Shown here in pieces: positions 9,308-18,448 of a stretch of 64,000 bases of DNA (position 1 is the stretch's first letter; each line of letters opens with the position of its first letter). The notes under the pieces were generated by a model. It ran no database searches and was not told where the DNA came from. It saw only the letters and a list, made by a program, of their open reading frames with translations. A program made the translations under genes and the position numbers. The stretch spans positions 1 through 64,000 of the forward strand of contig NZ_CALMGQ010000088.1 in the NCBI RefSeq assembly GCF_937863595.1, written 5' to 3'. This DNA is from an uncultured Cytophaga sp. (GTDB taxonomy: Bacteria; Bacteroidota; Bacteroidia; Cytophagales; Cytophagaceae).

Positions 9308-10678
9308 TTAATAATCTTGTTTATCGTCAATATCATCCATCAATAAACCTTTAAGTCTATCGCTGGCTTTTTTAAGATTGAAACCAAATAATGATTTCGA
9401 ATCGTTTTTATAACTTTTTTCTTGAACCTTCTGATTCTTATTATCTGAAGTTACAATTTTTTCTGTAGAATCGGAATATTTATTTGCACGTTGATCAATA
9501 GACCAAAAACCTGCCAATACTAAACCTACTGCTGTTGCATACAATGGACTCTTCACCAATTCTGTTTTACTTTTCCCAAGATGCTCATTCGGAAAACCAA
9601 TGCGTGTATGTTGCCCGGTCATCAACTCAAACAATTGTTTTAAGTTTTGTAACTGAGCGCCACCACCTGTAATTACGATACCGCCAGCTAAACGATCTTC
9701 GTAACCTGAACAGATAATTTCGGTATGTACCAATTCCAAAATCTCTTCCATTCTACATTGAATAATGGATGCTAAATTTTTAGCAGAGATCTCTTTTGCT
9801 GGTCTATCGCGTAAACCTTTTACAGTAATAATATCATTTGAACGTGCTTCACTTGCAAGTGCAGAACCAAACTTAAGTTTCAATTCTTCTGCTTGCTTGT
9901 GCATGATATTACAACCCGATTTAATATCGGATGTGATGATATCACCACCAAATGGAATAACTGCTGTATGACGAATGATGTTGTCATAGAAGATAGCGAT
10001 ATCTGTTGTACCCCCACCGATATCAACCAAACATACACCCGCTTCTTTTTCTTCTTCACTTAATACCGACATACTAGATGCGATAGGCTCAAGTATTAGA
10101 TTGTCAATCGTAAGTTCACCTTTCTGAACACAACGATTGATATTTTTTATAGCATTTGTATTGGCCGTAATGACATGAAAGTCTGCTTCCAAACGCACGC
10201 CTGTCATACCTACTGGATCTTTAATATTTTCTTCGTAGTCTACCGAATAAATTTGCGGCATAACATGAATAATTTCATTCCCAAAAGGCATTACCGTACG
10301 ATACATATCTGCAGATAAACGATTGATATCGTCTACAGAAATCTCTTCGTCACCATTTGGACGATTAAATCCATGATGATGCATCGAACTTTTTATATGC
10401 TGACCAGCAATACCAACATTTACAACTCCAATATCAATACCTGATTGATCGGATGCTTCTTTGATTGCTTTTTCAATGGCTGTTACCGTTAGGTTAATAT
10501 TCGTAACCATGCCACGAATAACACCTTCAGAAACTGCTTTGCCAATTCCAAGTATTTCTAATTTTCCGTACTCATTCTTTCTACCAACAATTGCACAAAT
10601 TTTGGTAGTTCCAATATCTAAGCCAACAACAATTTTGTCGGTTGAATTAGAGTTTGTATGATTGTTTTCGTTTTGCAT
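9308..10678 (-). CDS. ftsA: Cell division protein FtsA
   Basis: A 456-residue actin-like ATPase that tethers FtsZ filaments to the membrane. It shows the phosphate 1 motif GLDIGTTKICAIVG (around 19-32), the phosphate 2 motif LVDIGGGTTDIAIF, and the adenosine motif VITGGGAQLQ. A variable basic linker leads to a C-terminal amphipathic helix (ASDRLKGLLMD) suited to membrane targeting. It sits between ftsQ and ftsZ, the usual order. Confidence 0.96.
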   Translation of the reverse strand: MQNENNHTNSNSTDKIVVGLDIGTTKICAIVGRKNEYGKLEILGIGKAVSEGVIRGMVTNINLTVTAIEKAIKEASDQSGIDIGVVNVGIAGQHIKSSMHHHGFNRPNGDEEISVDDINRLSADMYRTVMPFGNEIIHVMPQIYSVDYEENIKDPVGMTGVRLEADFHVITANTNAIKNINRCVQKGELTIDNLILEPIASSMSVLSEEEKEAGVCLVDIGGGTTDIAIFYDNIIRHTAVIPFGGDIITSDIKSGCNIMHKQAEELKLKFGSALASEARSNDIITVKGLRDRPAKEISAKNLASIIQCRMEEILELVHTEIICSGYEDRLAGGIVITGGGAQLQNLKQLFELMTGQHTRIGFPNEHLGKSKTELVKSPLYATAVGLVLAGFWSIDQRANKYSDSTEKIVTSDNKNQKVQEKSYKNDSKSLFGFNLKKASDRLKGLLMDDIDDKQDY

Positions 10679-10689
10679 GGGCTCAAAAA

Positions 10690-11487
10690 TTATTCACAAA
10701 CTATTTGATTATCAAAAGATACATTCACTGTCTTATATGCATCCCAACCTTTCATTGGAAGTATATCTTTATAAAACATATCTATTTTTATAAACTTATT
10801 TTCTATTTCTATTGGCTTACCAAATTGAATAACATAATCACCAATTTGCGGCTGCATGATTACATTACCATTTGCTTGCAAGGTGATTTGAGAAATCATC
10901 TTTTTCCAATAATCATGTTGATCGATGTATTGAATAAGTTTAAAATAATTACTACCAACAGAATCGGCAAGTAAATAATTTTCTTTCATCAACCTGGACG
11001 CAAATGGTCCGTCAATGATTAAAACACGAGAAGTAAATTTATCTGAAGTCGACAGCGCTGTAGCATTGCTTCCAATGTAAGCATGCGGTCCATTTTGATT
11101 AACAATTCTAGCAATTGGTTTGCTTTGTACTATTTCAACCATTAAGGTTCCCTTGTGATCTGCACTTATTTGCGCATCTTCCACAAATTTAATGCTTTCC
11201 AATCGTAATTCTAGATTTTTCAAATCAATATCTCTATATTTTTTACCCACAATTTGATCGGCATCATTTAACGTTAAGGTCCGAACAATATCCGCTTCAT
11301 CTACAAAGTAGTTATCGGCTTCATAATTGATCTTTACCAAGGTAGACTTCACAACTCTATTGGCCTGTTGGTTCTCTACAAAGCTGATCAAAAAGAACAT
11401 AAAAACACCCATAGCAACAAACGTTAGTGTGTTCCAAAAAGGAGGTCCTATCTTCCAAGTCGACTTTATATTACTTTCCTTTGCCAT
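10690..11487 (-). CDS. ftsQ: Cell division protein FtsQ/DivIB
   Basis: A 265-residue bitopic protein: a short basic cytoplasmic N terminus, one TM segment (LTFVAMGVFMFFLISFV, about residues 20-40), then a periplasmic part with a POTRA-like beginning (KINYEADNYFVDEADIVRTLTL) and a beta domain. Sequence similarity to proteobacterial FtsQ is weak, so the call rests on topology and on position between murC and ftsA. ATG 11487 (MAKESN) is preferred over an upstream GTG at 11499. The start overlaps the end of murC by 17 nt. Confidence 0.85.
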   Translation of the reverse strand: MAKESNIKSTWKIGPPFWNTLTFVAMGVFMFFLISFVENQQANRVVKSTLVKINYEADNYFVDEADIVRTLTLNDADQIVGKKYRDIDLKNLELRLESIKFVEDAQISADHKGTLMVEIVQSKPIARIVNQNGPHAYIGSNATALSTSDKFTSRVLIIDGPFASRLMKENYLLADSVGSNYFKLIQYIDQHDYWKKMISQITLQANGNVIMQPQIGDYVIQFGKPIEIENKFIKIDMFYKDILPMKGWDAYKTVNVSFDNQIVCE

Positions 11488-12868
11488 ACTTATTTTCACA
11501 AAGCATTTTTATGGGTTGAATAAAACGATCGATATCTCCAGCGCCCGCTGTTACGACAACATCATAATTCAATTTTTCTAATTCATGAAGTAGTGAATCT
11601 TTCGTAACTACTTTTTTATTTTTAGAAGGAATTAATTCCAACAATGCTTCTGAAGTAATCCCCTCAATAGGTAATTCTCGTGCTGGATAAATATCCATCA
11701 ACAACAATTCGTCTGTCAATGCAAGGCTTTGAGCAAACTCATTCATAAAATCACGCGTGCGTGTATACAAATGTGGCTGAAAAATAGTTGCAACCTTCTT
11801 CCCTGGAAACACCATTCGTACAGCCTTCAACAACGCTTCCAATTCTGTAGGATGATGGGCGTAATCATCTACATATACGAGATTTTCATTCTTATAGATG
11901 TATTCAAATCTTCTTTTAACTCCACCAAATGTTGATAAGCTAGCCCGAATAGAATCAATCGATACACCAGCAAAATGTGCAGCTAAGAATGCAGCAGTAG
12001 CATTCATCACATTGTGCATACCCGGCATCTCAATGCGTATATTATTCCAGCGACTGAAATCGTGATCGATACTAAAGCTTACACCTCCATCTTCAACAAC
12101 AACGTTTTGAATGCGATAATCCGCTTCAATAGCCTCTCCGAAAGTTACGGATTTAGATGCCTGAGCAGGCACTTGAATATCTACGTCTACTCTTCTTATA
12201 AGAATACCGTTTGGTTTCAAACGTTTTACATATTCATTAAACGAATCATAAAATGCTTGTTCGTTCTCATAAATATCTAAATGGTCTGGATCCATATTGT
12301 TAATCACCGCTATATCCGGACTTAATTGCAAGAACGAACGATCGTATTCATCCGCTTCCGCAACAACCCATCCTGAACCATTCGCATGATTTCCAATTAA
12401 TACATTGGTATTGTAATTTTGAGTAATGCCTCCCAAAAATGCACTGCATGGCATACCCGATTCATTCATGATATGCGCAGCCATGGATGAGGTTGTGGTT
12501 TTACCATGCGTACCAGCAATACCTATCGTTTTGATTTCTTTGGTTAAGAAACCCAAAACTTGAGAGCGTTTATATAATTGATACGATTGATCTCTAAAGA
12601 AATTCAATTCACTTTGTTCTTTAGGAATTGCAGGCGTGAATATGATTAAAGATGAATCCTTGCTCTTAAACTCCGCTGGAATTTCATCCACATTATCAGA
12701 ATAGTGAATCCACATACCTTCAGCTTCCAAGGCTTTAGTTAAATCAGAAGAAGTTTTATCATAGCCTCCGACGGCATAGTTATTTTGCTTGAACCATCTG
12801 GCCAAAGCACTCATACCGATACCACCGATACCAATTAAATAGACGCTATGTATACTTTTTAAATTCAC
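11471..12868 (-). CDS. murC: UDP-N-acetylmuramate--L-alanine ligase
   Basis: A 465-residue Mur ligase that adds the first amino acid (L-Ala) to UDP-MurNAc in the cytoplasm. The N-terminal UDP-binding motif GIGGIGMSALA is at 13-23, the ATP loop GTHGKTTTSS at 119-128, and the conserved central and C-terminal motifs NNMDPDHLD and YVDDYAHHPTE are present. It overlaps ftsQ downstream and murG upstream (4 nt). Confidence 0.96.
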   Translation of the reverse strand: MNLKSIHSVYLIGIGGIGMSALARWFKQNNYAVGGYDKTSSDLTKALEAEGMWIHYSDNVDEIPAEFKSKDSSLIIFTPAIPKEQSELNFFRDQSYQLYKRSQVLGFLTKEIKTIGIAGTHGKTTTSSMAAHIMNESGMPCSAFLGGITQNYNTNVLIGNHANGSGWVVAEADEYDRSFLQLSPDIAVINNMDPDHLDIYENEQAFYDSFNEYVKRLKPNGILIRRVDVDIQVPAQASKSVTFGEAIEADYRIQNVVVEDGGVSFSIDHDFSRWNNIRIEMPGMHNVMNATAAFLAAHFAGVSIDSIRASLSTFGGVKRRFEYIYKNENLVYVDDYAHHPTELEALLKAVRMVFPGKKVATIFQPHLYTRTRDFMNEFAQSLALTDELLLMDIYPARELPIEGITSEALLELIPSKNKKVVTKDSLLHELEKLNYDVVVTAGAGDIDRFIQPIKMLCENKYGKGK

Positions 12869-13974
12869 TTTTTTAATTCATTCATGATTTCAACAACCGT
12901 ATCTACAATTTTCTCCGTTGCATTCGGTTTTGCAAAACCTTTTATATTTTTAATTAATAGCTCTTGAGAAGCTTTATCTTTCAACAATTCTAATGCTTTT
13001 TGTACTAATTCTTGTGGAGCATCCATATCCTTTACCATCCATGCAGCAGATTTTTCTGAAAGCGCTTTCGCATTCTTCGTTTGATGATCTTCTGCAACAT
13101 TTGGCGAAGGCACTAAAATACATGGTTTACCAACAATGGATAATTCTGAAATAGACAAAGCACCCGCCCTAGAAACGATAACATCTGCCATGGCATAGGC
13201 CTTATTCATATCTGCAATAAAATCGGTTACTTTAATGGTATCCGAATTGTATTTTTTCAATTCTTCGTAATAGGATTTGCCTGTTTGCCATAACACTTGT
13301 ACACCTGCATTCTTTAACTCTTCCAAATGGCGTTCTATGGAAATATTTATGGTACGTGCCCCCAAACTTCCACCCATTACAAATATGGTAGGTACTCCTC
13401 GTTTTAAACCAAAGAATTCGTGTGCTCCCAAACCATAAAATTTAAAATCCACGATATTTTTACGAACTGGATTTCCAGTATATATAATTTTATCCCCTGG
13501 AAAAAAACGCTCCATGCGATCATAGGCAACACAGATTGCTTTTACTTTTTTAGACAAGGCTTTATTAGCAATACCTGCGTAAGAGTTTTGCTCTTGAATT
13601 AAGGTCGGTATGCCTAACGCATTTGCAGCTTGCAATAATGGCCAGCTTGCATAACCGCCAACTCCGATTGCAATATCCGGTTTAAACGATTTAATTATTT
13701 TACGCGCATTCCAAAAACTCATTATTACTTTAAGTGGAAACGCAAGGTTGTCGATTGTAAGTTTACGTTGAATACCACTAATCCATAAGCCTTCAATCTT
13801 ATAACCAGCAGCTGGCACTTTTTGCATTTCCATACGACCTTTAGCGCCTACAAATAAAATATCCGCATCTGGAAAACGCGCTTTGATTTCATTTGCAATC
13901 GCTACTGCTGGATAAATATGTCCGCCAGTACCGCCGCCGCTAATGATTACTCGATATGGATTACGATGTTGCAT
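12865..13974 (-). CDS. murG: UDP-GlcNAc:lipid I N-acetylglucosaminyltransferase
   Basis: A 369-residue peripheral membrane GT28 enzyme that makes lipid II. The glycine-rich loop SGGGTGGHIYPAVAIA is at about 11-26, GVGGYAS is the second G loop, and the UDP-GlcNAc site region reads VSRAGALSISELSIVGKPCILVP. Its start overlaps the end of ftsW by 14 nt and its stop overlaps the murC start by 4 nt. Confidence 0.96.
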   Translation of the reverse strand: MQHRNPYRVIISGGGTGGHIYPAVAIANEIKARFPDADILFVGAKGRMEMQKVPAAGYKIEGLWISGIQRKLTIDNLAFPLKVIMSFWNARKIIKSFKPDIAIGVGGYASWPLLQAANALGIPTLIQEQNSYAGIANKALSKKVKAICVAYDRMERFFPGDKIIYTGNPVRKNIVDFKFYGLGAHEFFGLKRGVPTIFVMGGSLGARTINISIERHLEELKNAGVQVLWQTGKSYYEELKKYNSDTIKVTDFIADMNKAYAMADVIVSRAGALSISELSIVGKPCILVPSPNVAEDHQTKNAKALSEKSAAWMVKDMDAPQELVQKALELLKDKASQELLIKNIKGFAKPNATEKIVDTVVEIMNELKK

Positions 13975-15118
13975 ACTTCGGTTCGGATGAATTAGTAGAT
14001 TCTGAAATATCTCCTCTGCTTACACTTAATATAATTCCTAAAGACAATCCCGTAAATAATAAGGAAGTTCCACCCATACTTAATAAAGGCAAAGGTTGAC
14101 CCGTAATCGGACCAAGTCCTACTGCTACGCCCATATTTATCATTGCTTGTCCAACAAGACTAAATGCCAAACCAGCTGAAAGCAAGCCGCCATATGCGCG
14201 CTCACTATTTACAACTGTTTTCATACCTCGATATAGCAAAGCTAAATACAGAAATAATACAAACAAGCCGCCAATTAAACCATACTCTTCAATAATAATG
14301 GCATAAATAAAATCAGAAGATGATTGTGGTAAGAAATATTTCAAATCACTATTTCCCGGACCTCTACCAAATAATCCACCATTCCATATTGCAATGAATG
14401 CTTGCTCTGCTTGATAAGGTACTTCACCTGAATCATCGAAGAAATGTTCAATACGACTAATAGCAGTTTCCAGACGTTGACCAACTTTTAAAGCAATTGT
14501 ACCAAATATAGCTCCCACTAAAACAAGCATAACTAAATACTTGAGTGGCACACGACCAATAAACATCAACAACAAACACGTTGAAAATAAAATTAAAGCA
14601 GTAGATAAGTTGGACAAGGCAATAAGTCCACAAATCAATCCGCACCACAATACAATGGGAATAAAAGATTCTTTAAAGTTCTCAATATTTGCTTGACGCT
14701 TAGCAAGCATACTTGCCAAGTTCGCTATCAATGCCAGTTTGGCTAAATCGGATGGCTGAAAAGATTGATTGATAATTGGGATAACCAACCAACGACTTGC
14801 ACCATTTAATTCCCCCCCCATTATAAAAGTAAACACAAGAATAGGTACAGAAATAATTAATGCAAAACGACTCAAACGAGAATAGTATTTATAATCTACT
14901 TTATGAGCTAACCACACTAAAATTAAACTGCCAATAATCAAACCGCCATGTTTGATTAAATAATACAAGGTATCGCCATCCTTTTTTTGAAAAGCAAGTG
15001 AACTCGATGCGCTATAAACAACAGCGACACTAATTAATGAGAGAAACATAATAATAGCCCAAATGAATGGATCTCCTTTCAAATTCTCCTTTAACCAATA
15101 TGTTACTTTATTCAACAT
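13961..15118 (-). CDS. ftsW: Septal peptidoglycan polymerase FtsW (SEDS family)
   Basis: A 385-residue SEDS membrane glycosyltransferase that polymerises lipid II at the septum with its partner FtsI. About 10 TM segments are visible. SEDS hallmarks include the large extracellular loop ending SSSDFIYAIIIEEYGLIGG and the C-terminal PLPLLSMGGTSLL. Position between murD and murG is the standard one, which favours FtsW over RodA. Confidence 0.95.
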   Translation of the reverse strand: MLNKVTYWLKENLKGDPFIWAIIMFLSLISVAVVYSASSSLAFQKKDGDTLYYLIKHGGLIIGSLILVWLAHKVDYKYYSRLSRFALIISVPILVFTFIMGGELNGASRWLVIPIINQSFQPSDLAKLALIANLASMLAKRQANIENFKESFIPIVLWCGLICGLIALSNLSTALILFSTCLLLMFIGRVPLKYLVMLVLVGAIFGTIALKVGQRLETAISRIEHFFDDSGEVPYQAEQAFIAIWNGGLFGRGPGNSDLKYFLPQSSSDFIYAIIIEEYGLIGGLFVLFLYLALLYRGMKTVVNSERAYGGLLSAGLAFSLVGQAMINMGVAVGLGPITGQPLPLLSMGGTSLLFTGLSLGIILSVSRGDISESTNSSEPKYATS

Positions 15119-15127
15119 ATATTTTTA

Positions 15128-16480
15128 TTAACCTGCTAGTTCAACTACTAATTTCCTAAACTGATTTCCACGATCTTCATAATTCTTAAACAAGTCAAAA
15201 CTTGCACAAGCAGGAGAAAGTAGAATGGTATCACCTTTTTTTGCCGAATCGTGTGCGATGCGAATTGCTTCAACCATCGATGTGGCTTCTTTTATTTCTA
15301 TTTGTAGAGGAGCAAATCCAGAAATCACTTTTGAGTTATCAACTCCTAAAGCAACAATTGTATGAACCTTATCTTTTACTAAAGACGTAATCTGTGCGTA
15401 ATCATTTCCTTTATCCACTCCACCCATAATTAATACTACAGGTGTTTGCATGCTATCTAAGGCATACCAAACAGAATCTACGTTGGTTGCCTTTGAGTCA
15501 TTTACATATTTTACCCCATAAATAGAAGCAACAAACTCTAAGCGATGCGGTGCATTTCTAAAACTTTTTATCGCTTCAAATGCTTTTGTAGGATCGGCAC
15601 CAATTGCAATAGATGCATTCATAGCAGCCATCACATTCAACTGATTGTGCTTTCCTGAAATTGGGAATGTATCCACGTTACATGAAATAATTGTATCGTC
15701 TAAACCATGCACTTGAATTGTCTTCCCATCTGAATACGCACCTGTGCTATGCAATTGCGTTAATGATACAGGTTGATAACGTGCATCAATCGTGTATTCA
15801 CTTTTTGTTTTCTCTATTACTGCATCTTCAGAATAGGTAATATAAAAATCAGAAGGGGTAAGATTTTGAAATATTTTAAATTTAGAAGCAACGTAATTTT
15901 CAAATTTGTACTCGTAACGGTCCAAGTGATCTGGAGTGATATTTAACAACACTGCAACATGTGCTTTAAAAGTAGACATATCATCCAATTGAAAACTACT
16001 TAACTCCAATACATAAATTTCTTTTTCTTCTTCAATGATTTGTCTAGCGAAGCTCGTACCAATATTGCCACCTAAACCAACTGAAAAACCTAGCGTTGTA
16101 AGAATGTGATGCGTTAATAAGGTAGTAGTTGTTTTACCATTACTTCCTGTTATTGCAACAATTTTACAAGCCCCAACAATATGTCTATAAGCAAATTCTA
16201 TTTCAGAAATTACTTCAATACCTTTGGCACGAATTAATTTCATTATAGGAGCTTTTTCAGGAATACCTGGACTTTTTATAATAAGGTTAGCAGACAAAAT
16301 CTGATCCTCCGTATGCAATCCCTGTTCAAACGGGATATCTGCTGCTAGCAATTCATTCACATATTTTTCAGCAATCAAATTTGAATCAGACACAAATGTA
16401 TCATAGCCCTTTGCCTTTGAAAGCAAAGCAGCGCCTACACCACTTTCACCTGAACCTAATATGACAACTTTTTTATACAT
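15128..16480 (-). CDS. murD: UDP-MurNAc-L-alanine--D-glutamate ligase
   Basis: A 450-residue Mur ligase adding D-Glu. The N-terminal Rossmann motif is LGSGESGVGAA (8-18), the ATP loop ITGSNGKTTTT is at 110-120, and the central motif NITPDHLDRY and C-terminal NDSKATN and SPACASFDLFKNYEDRG are characteristic of MurD rather than the other ligases. It lies 3 nt downstream of mraY and 9 nt upstream of ftsW. Confidence 0.96.
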   Translation of the reverse strand: MYKKVVILGSGESGVGAALLSKAKGYDTFVSDSNLIAEKYVNELLAADIPFEQGLHTEDQILSANLIIKSPGIPEKAPIMKLIRAKGIEVISEIEFAYRHIVGACKIVAITGSNGKTTTTLLTHHILTTLGFSVGLGGNIGTSFARQIIEEEKEIYVLELSSFQLDDMSTFKAHVAVLLNITPDHLDRYEYKFENYVASKFKIFQNLTPSDFYITYSEDAVIEKTKSEYTIDARYQPVSLTQLHSTGAYSDGKTIQVHGLDDTIISCNVDTFPISGKHNQLNVMAAMNASIAIGADPTKAFEAIKSFRNAPHRLEFVASIYGVKYVNDSKATNVDSVWYALDSMQTPVVLIMGGVDKGNDYAQITSLVKDKVHTIVALGVDNSKVISGFAPLQIEIKEATSMVEAIRIAHDSAKKGDTILLSPACASFDLFKNYEDRGNQFRKLVVELAG

Positions 16481-16483
16481 GAA

Positions 16484-17695
16484 TTATCTTAATTTTAATG
16501 TAGCTAACGAAAGAATTGCTAATAGAATTCCTACAATCCAAAAACGGGTTACGATTTTAGATTCGTGAAACCCAGATTTTTGATAGTGATGATGTAAGGG
16601 CGACATTTTGAAAATCCGTCGACCTTCCCCATACTTTTTCTTGGTGTATTTAAAATAAGAAACCTGAATGATAACGGATAAATTTTCAATTACGAAAATG
16701 CCACAAATTACAGGAAGCAATAATTCTTTTCTTACAGCAATTGCCATAACAGCAATTACTCCACCTAAGGCCAAGCTACCTGTATCACCCATAAATATTT
16801 GGGCTGGGTAAGAGTTAAACCATAAGAAACCAATACAAGCTCCCATTAAGGCAGCACCAAAAATTACCAATTCTCCACTATATGGAATATACATGATATT
16901 TAAATAACTGGCAAAAATAGCATTACCCGATACATAGGCAAAAATGCTTAAGGTTGCAGCAATAATAGCAGAAGTTCCTGCTGCCAAGCCATCAATTCCA
17001 TCTGTAATATTTGCACCATTTGAAACCGCAGTAATTACTACGATTACTAATAACACATATAATACAGGTGTACAATTATCGGTTACCATACACGTAATGG
17101 ATCCGTAATCTAATTCATTATTTTTCAAAAATGGAATGGTTGTTAAACTAGACTCTACATCTGTATAAACTGCAGAACTCTGAATGGTTGAAACGCTTCC
17201 ATCAGGTAATATGTATTGTCTCACTACAACACTTGAATTATAAAGTAAGGTTAAGCCAACAACCAATCCCAGCGTAACTTGCCCAATAATTTTAAACTTC
17301 CCTTGAAGACCTTCTTTATTTTTTTTAAATACTTTAATATAATCATCCATAAAGCCAATAAAACCGAGCCATATAGTAGAAATTAATAAAAGGATGATAT
17401 ATATATTGGTAATTTTAGCAAATAACAAAGTTGGTATAACGATGCATAAAATGATCATCAAACCACCCATGGTAGGCGTACCTTTCTTTTCCATCTGACC
17501 TTCAAGTCCAAGGTCACGGATACTTTCACCTATTTGTTTGTTTTGAATAAATCCAATAATTTTTTTACCAAAAACCAATGCAATCAACAACGAAACAAAT
17601 GCCGCCATACCTGCTCGGAAAGAGATGTATTGAAATACGCCTGCACCAAGCAAGTCATATCGGTTTTCCAAATATTCAAATAAGTAGTATAACAT
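16484..17695 (-). CDS. mraY: Phospho-MurNAc-pentapeptide translocase MraY
   Basis: A 403-residue integral membrane enzyme that makes lipid I from UDP-MurNAc-pentapeptide and undecaprenyl phosphate. About 10 TM segments; the catalytic loops are [40 protein letters not shown] and [11 protein letters not shown]. An insertion of about 60 residues (roughly 165-225, including [19 protein letters not shown]) makes it longer than the E. coli protein of 360 residues. The ATG shares one base with the TAA stop of the preceding small gene, so it is tightly coupled to it. Confidence 0.96.
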   Translation of the reverse strand: MLYYLFEYLENRYDLLGAGVFQYISFRAGMAAFVSLLIALVFGKKIIGFIQNKQIGESIRDLGLEGQMEKKGTPTMGGLMIILCIVIPTLLFAKITNIYIILLLISTIWLGFIGFMDDYIKVFKKNKEGLQGKFKIIGQVTLGLVVGLTLLYNSSVVVRQYILPDGSVSTIQSSAVYTDVESSLTTIPFLKNNELDYGSITCMVTDNCTPVLYVLLVIVVITAVSNGANITDGIDGLAAGTSAIIAATLSIFAYVSGNAIFASYLNIMYIPYSGELVIFGAALMGACIGFLWFNSYPAQIFMGDTGSLALGGVIAVMAIAVRKELLLPVICGIFVIENLSVIIQVSYFKYTKKKYGEGRRIFKMSPLHHHYQKSGFHESKIVTRFWIVGILLAILSLATLKLR

Positions 17696-18066
17696 TAGTT
17701 CGACTGATATTGAAGTTGAAAATGATATTGTTCATTATGGCCAATAATGTAATTCAACATGTTAATTACATTGTTTAGTAATTCAACACATGCATCACAT
17801 TCTCCACTTAGTGGATGTTTCATTTGAATTAACTTTAACCAATACCTTGTTTGCACAGACATTTCTGATGCAGTAGATATTGCTTCTGTAAAATCCATTT
17901 GACTTGTTGATGCCCAAGCGGTTTCAGAGTGCTTGCGAATAGACAAACCGTATTTTAATAGTCTTGCGGATAACTCCATTTCATTATTCTTTAACAGAAT
18001 AGCATAGAGTTCCATAATCCTATTAGAAAGTTCAAAAGTTCGGTTACTTAGTAGTTCGTAAGTCAT
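17695..18066 (-). CDS. Small helical protein of unknown function (dcw insert B)
   Basis: 123 residues, strongly helical by composition, no signal peptide and no TM segment. The layout of amphipathic helices separated by short turns, with [21 protein letters not shown] near the middle, resembles four-helix-bundle proteins of the 23S rRNA intervening-sequence/Avd type. That resemblance is judged by eye and is tentative. It shares a loose pattern with the neighbouring insert A (LDLSxRI...Y / MELSARL...Y, then ASK/ASE near a LxLI motif), which suggests an old duplication. It lies where murF normally sits and overlaps mraY by one base, so it is expressed with the cluster. No function is assigned. 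Confidence 0.75.
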   Translation of the reverse strand: MTYELLSNRTFELSNRIMELYAILLKNNEMELSARLLKYGLSIRKHSETAWASTSQMDFTEAISTASEMSVQTRYWLKLIQMKHPLSGECDACVELLNNVINMLNYIIGHNEQYHFQLQYQSN

Positions 18067-18070
18067 TGGA

Positions 18071-18445
18071 CTAGTCTAAAGTTTTAAAAGCGTTTGCACG
18101 TTTGTTTGAATCCCTTCTTGCTTGCTCGATATGATCTACTAAGTCAGCAAAGTCTTTGTAGTCTTCCTCTAAGACAGGAACAATTTTATATATTTTTATA
18201 AATCGAATTAAATTCAATAGGCCTTTAGACTGCTTTGAAGCAGCAAGCATATTTAATCTATATTCATGATTTGAATTTGAAACTTCTGCTTGATGCAATG
18301 CATGTACAATTTCTGCATACAGCAAATCAATACGCTCAGACAAATCCAATCGATTTGCATCGCTGAGCAAAACAACAAATCGCTCAACTGAATATTTTAC
18401 AGTTGTCTGATTGAAATGTTTGATTTCTAAAAAAGTAGTTATCAT
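18071..18445 (-). CDS. Small helical protein of unknown function (dcw insert A)
   Basis: 124 residues, helix-rich and soluble, with a basic C terminus (EQARRDSNKRANAFKTLD). Not recognised with certainty; the helix spacing suggests a four-helix bundle like its neighbour. It begins 3 nt after murE ends and stops 4 nt before insert B begins, so murE, A, B and mraY read as one uninterrupted translational series. Base composition is like the flanking genes, which gives no hint of recent transfer. A structural or regulatory role in the division and wall machinery is possible from position only. Confidence 0.75.
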   Translation of the reverse strand: MITTFLEIKHFNQTTVKYSVERFVVLLSDANRLDLSERIDLLYAEIVHALHQAEVSNSNHEYRLNMLAASKQSKGLLNLIRFIKIYKIVPVLEEDYKDFADLVDHIEQARRDSNKRANAFKTLD

Positions 18446-18448
18446 AAA

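Noticed and set aside
10654-10974. Plus-strand frame opposite ftsQ
   Set aside because: Shadow of ftsQ, rich in Ile, Tyr and Phe from antisense codons, no start context.
17695-18445. A split or degraded murF
   Set aside because: Neither small gene has an ATP-binding GxxGKTT loop or any Mur ligase motif, and together they are far shorter than murF.
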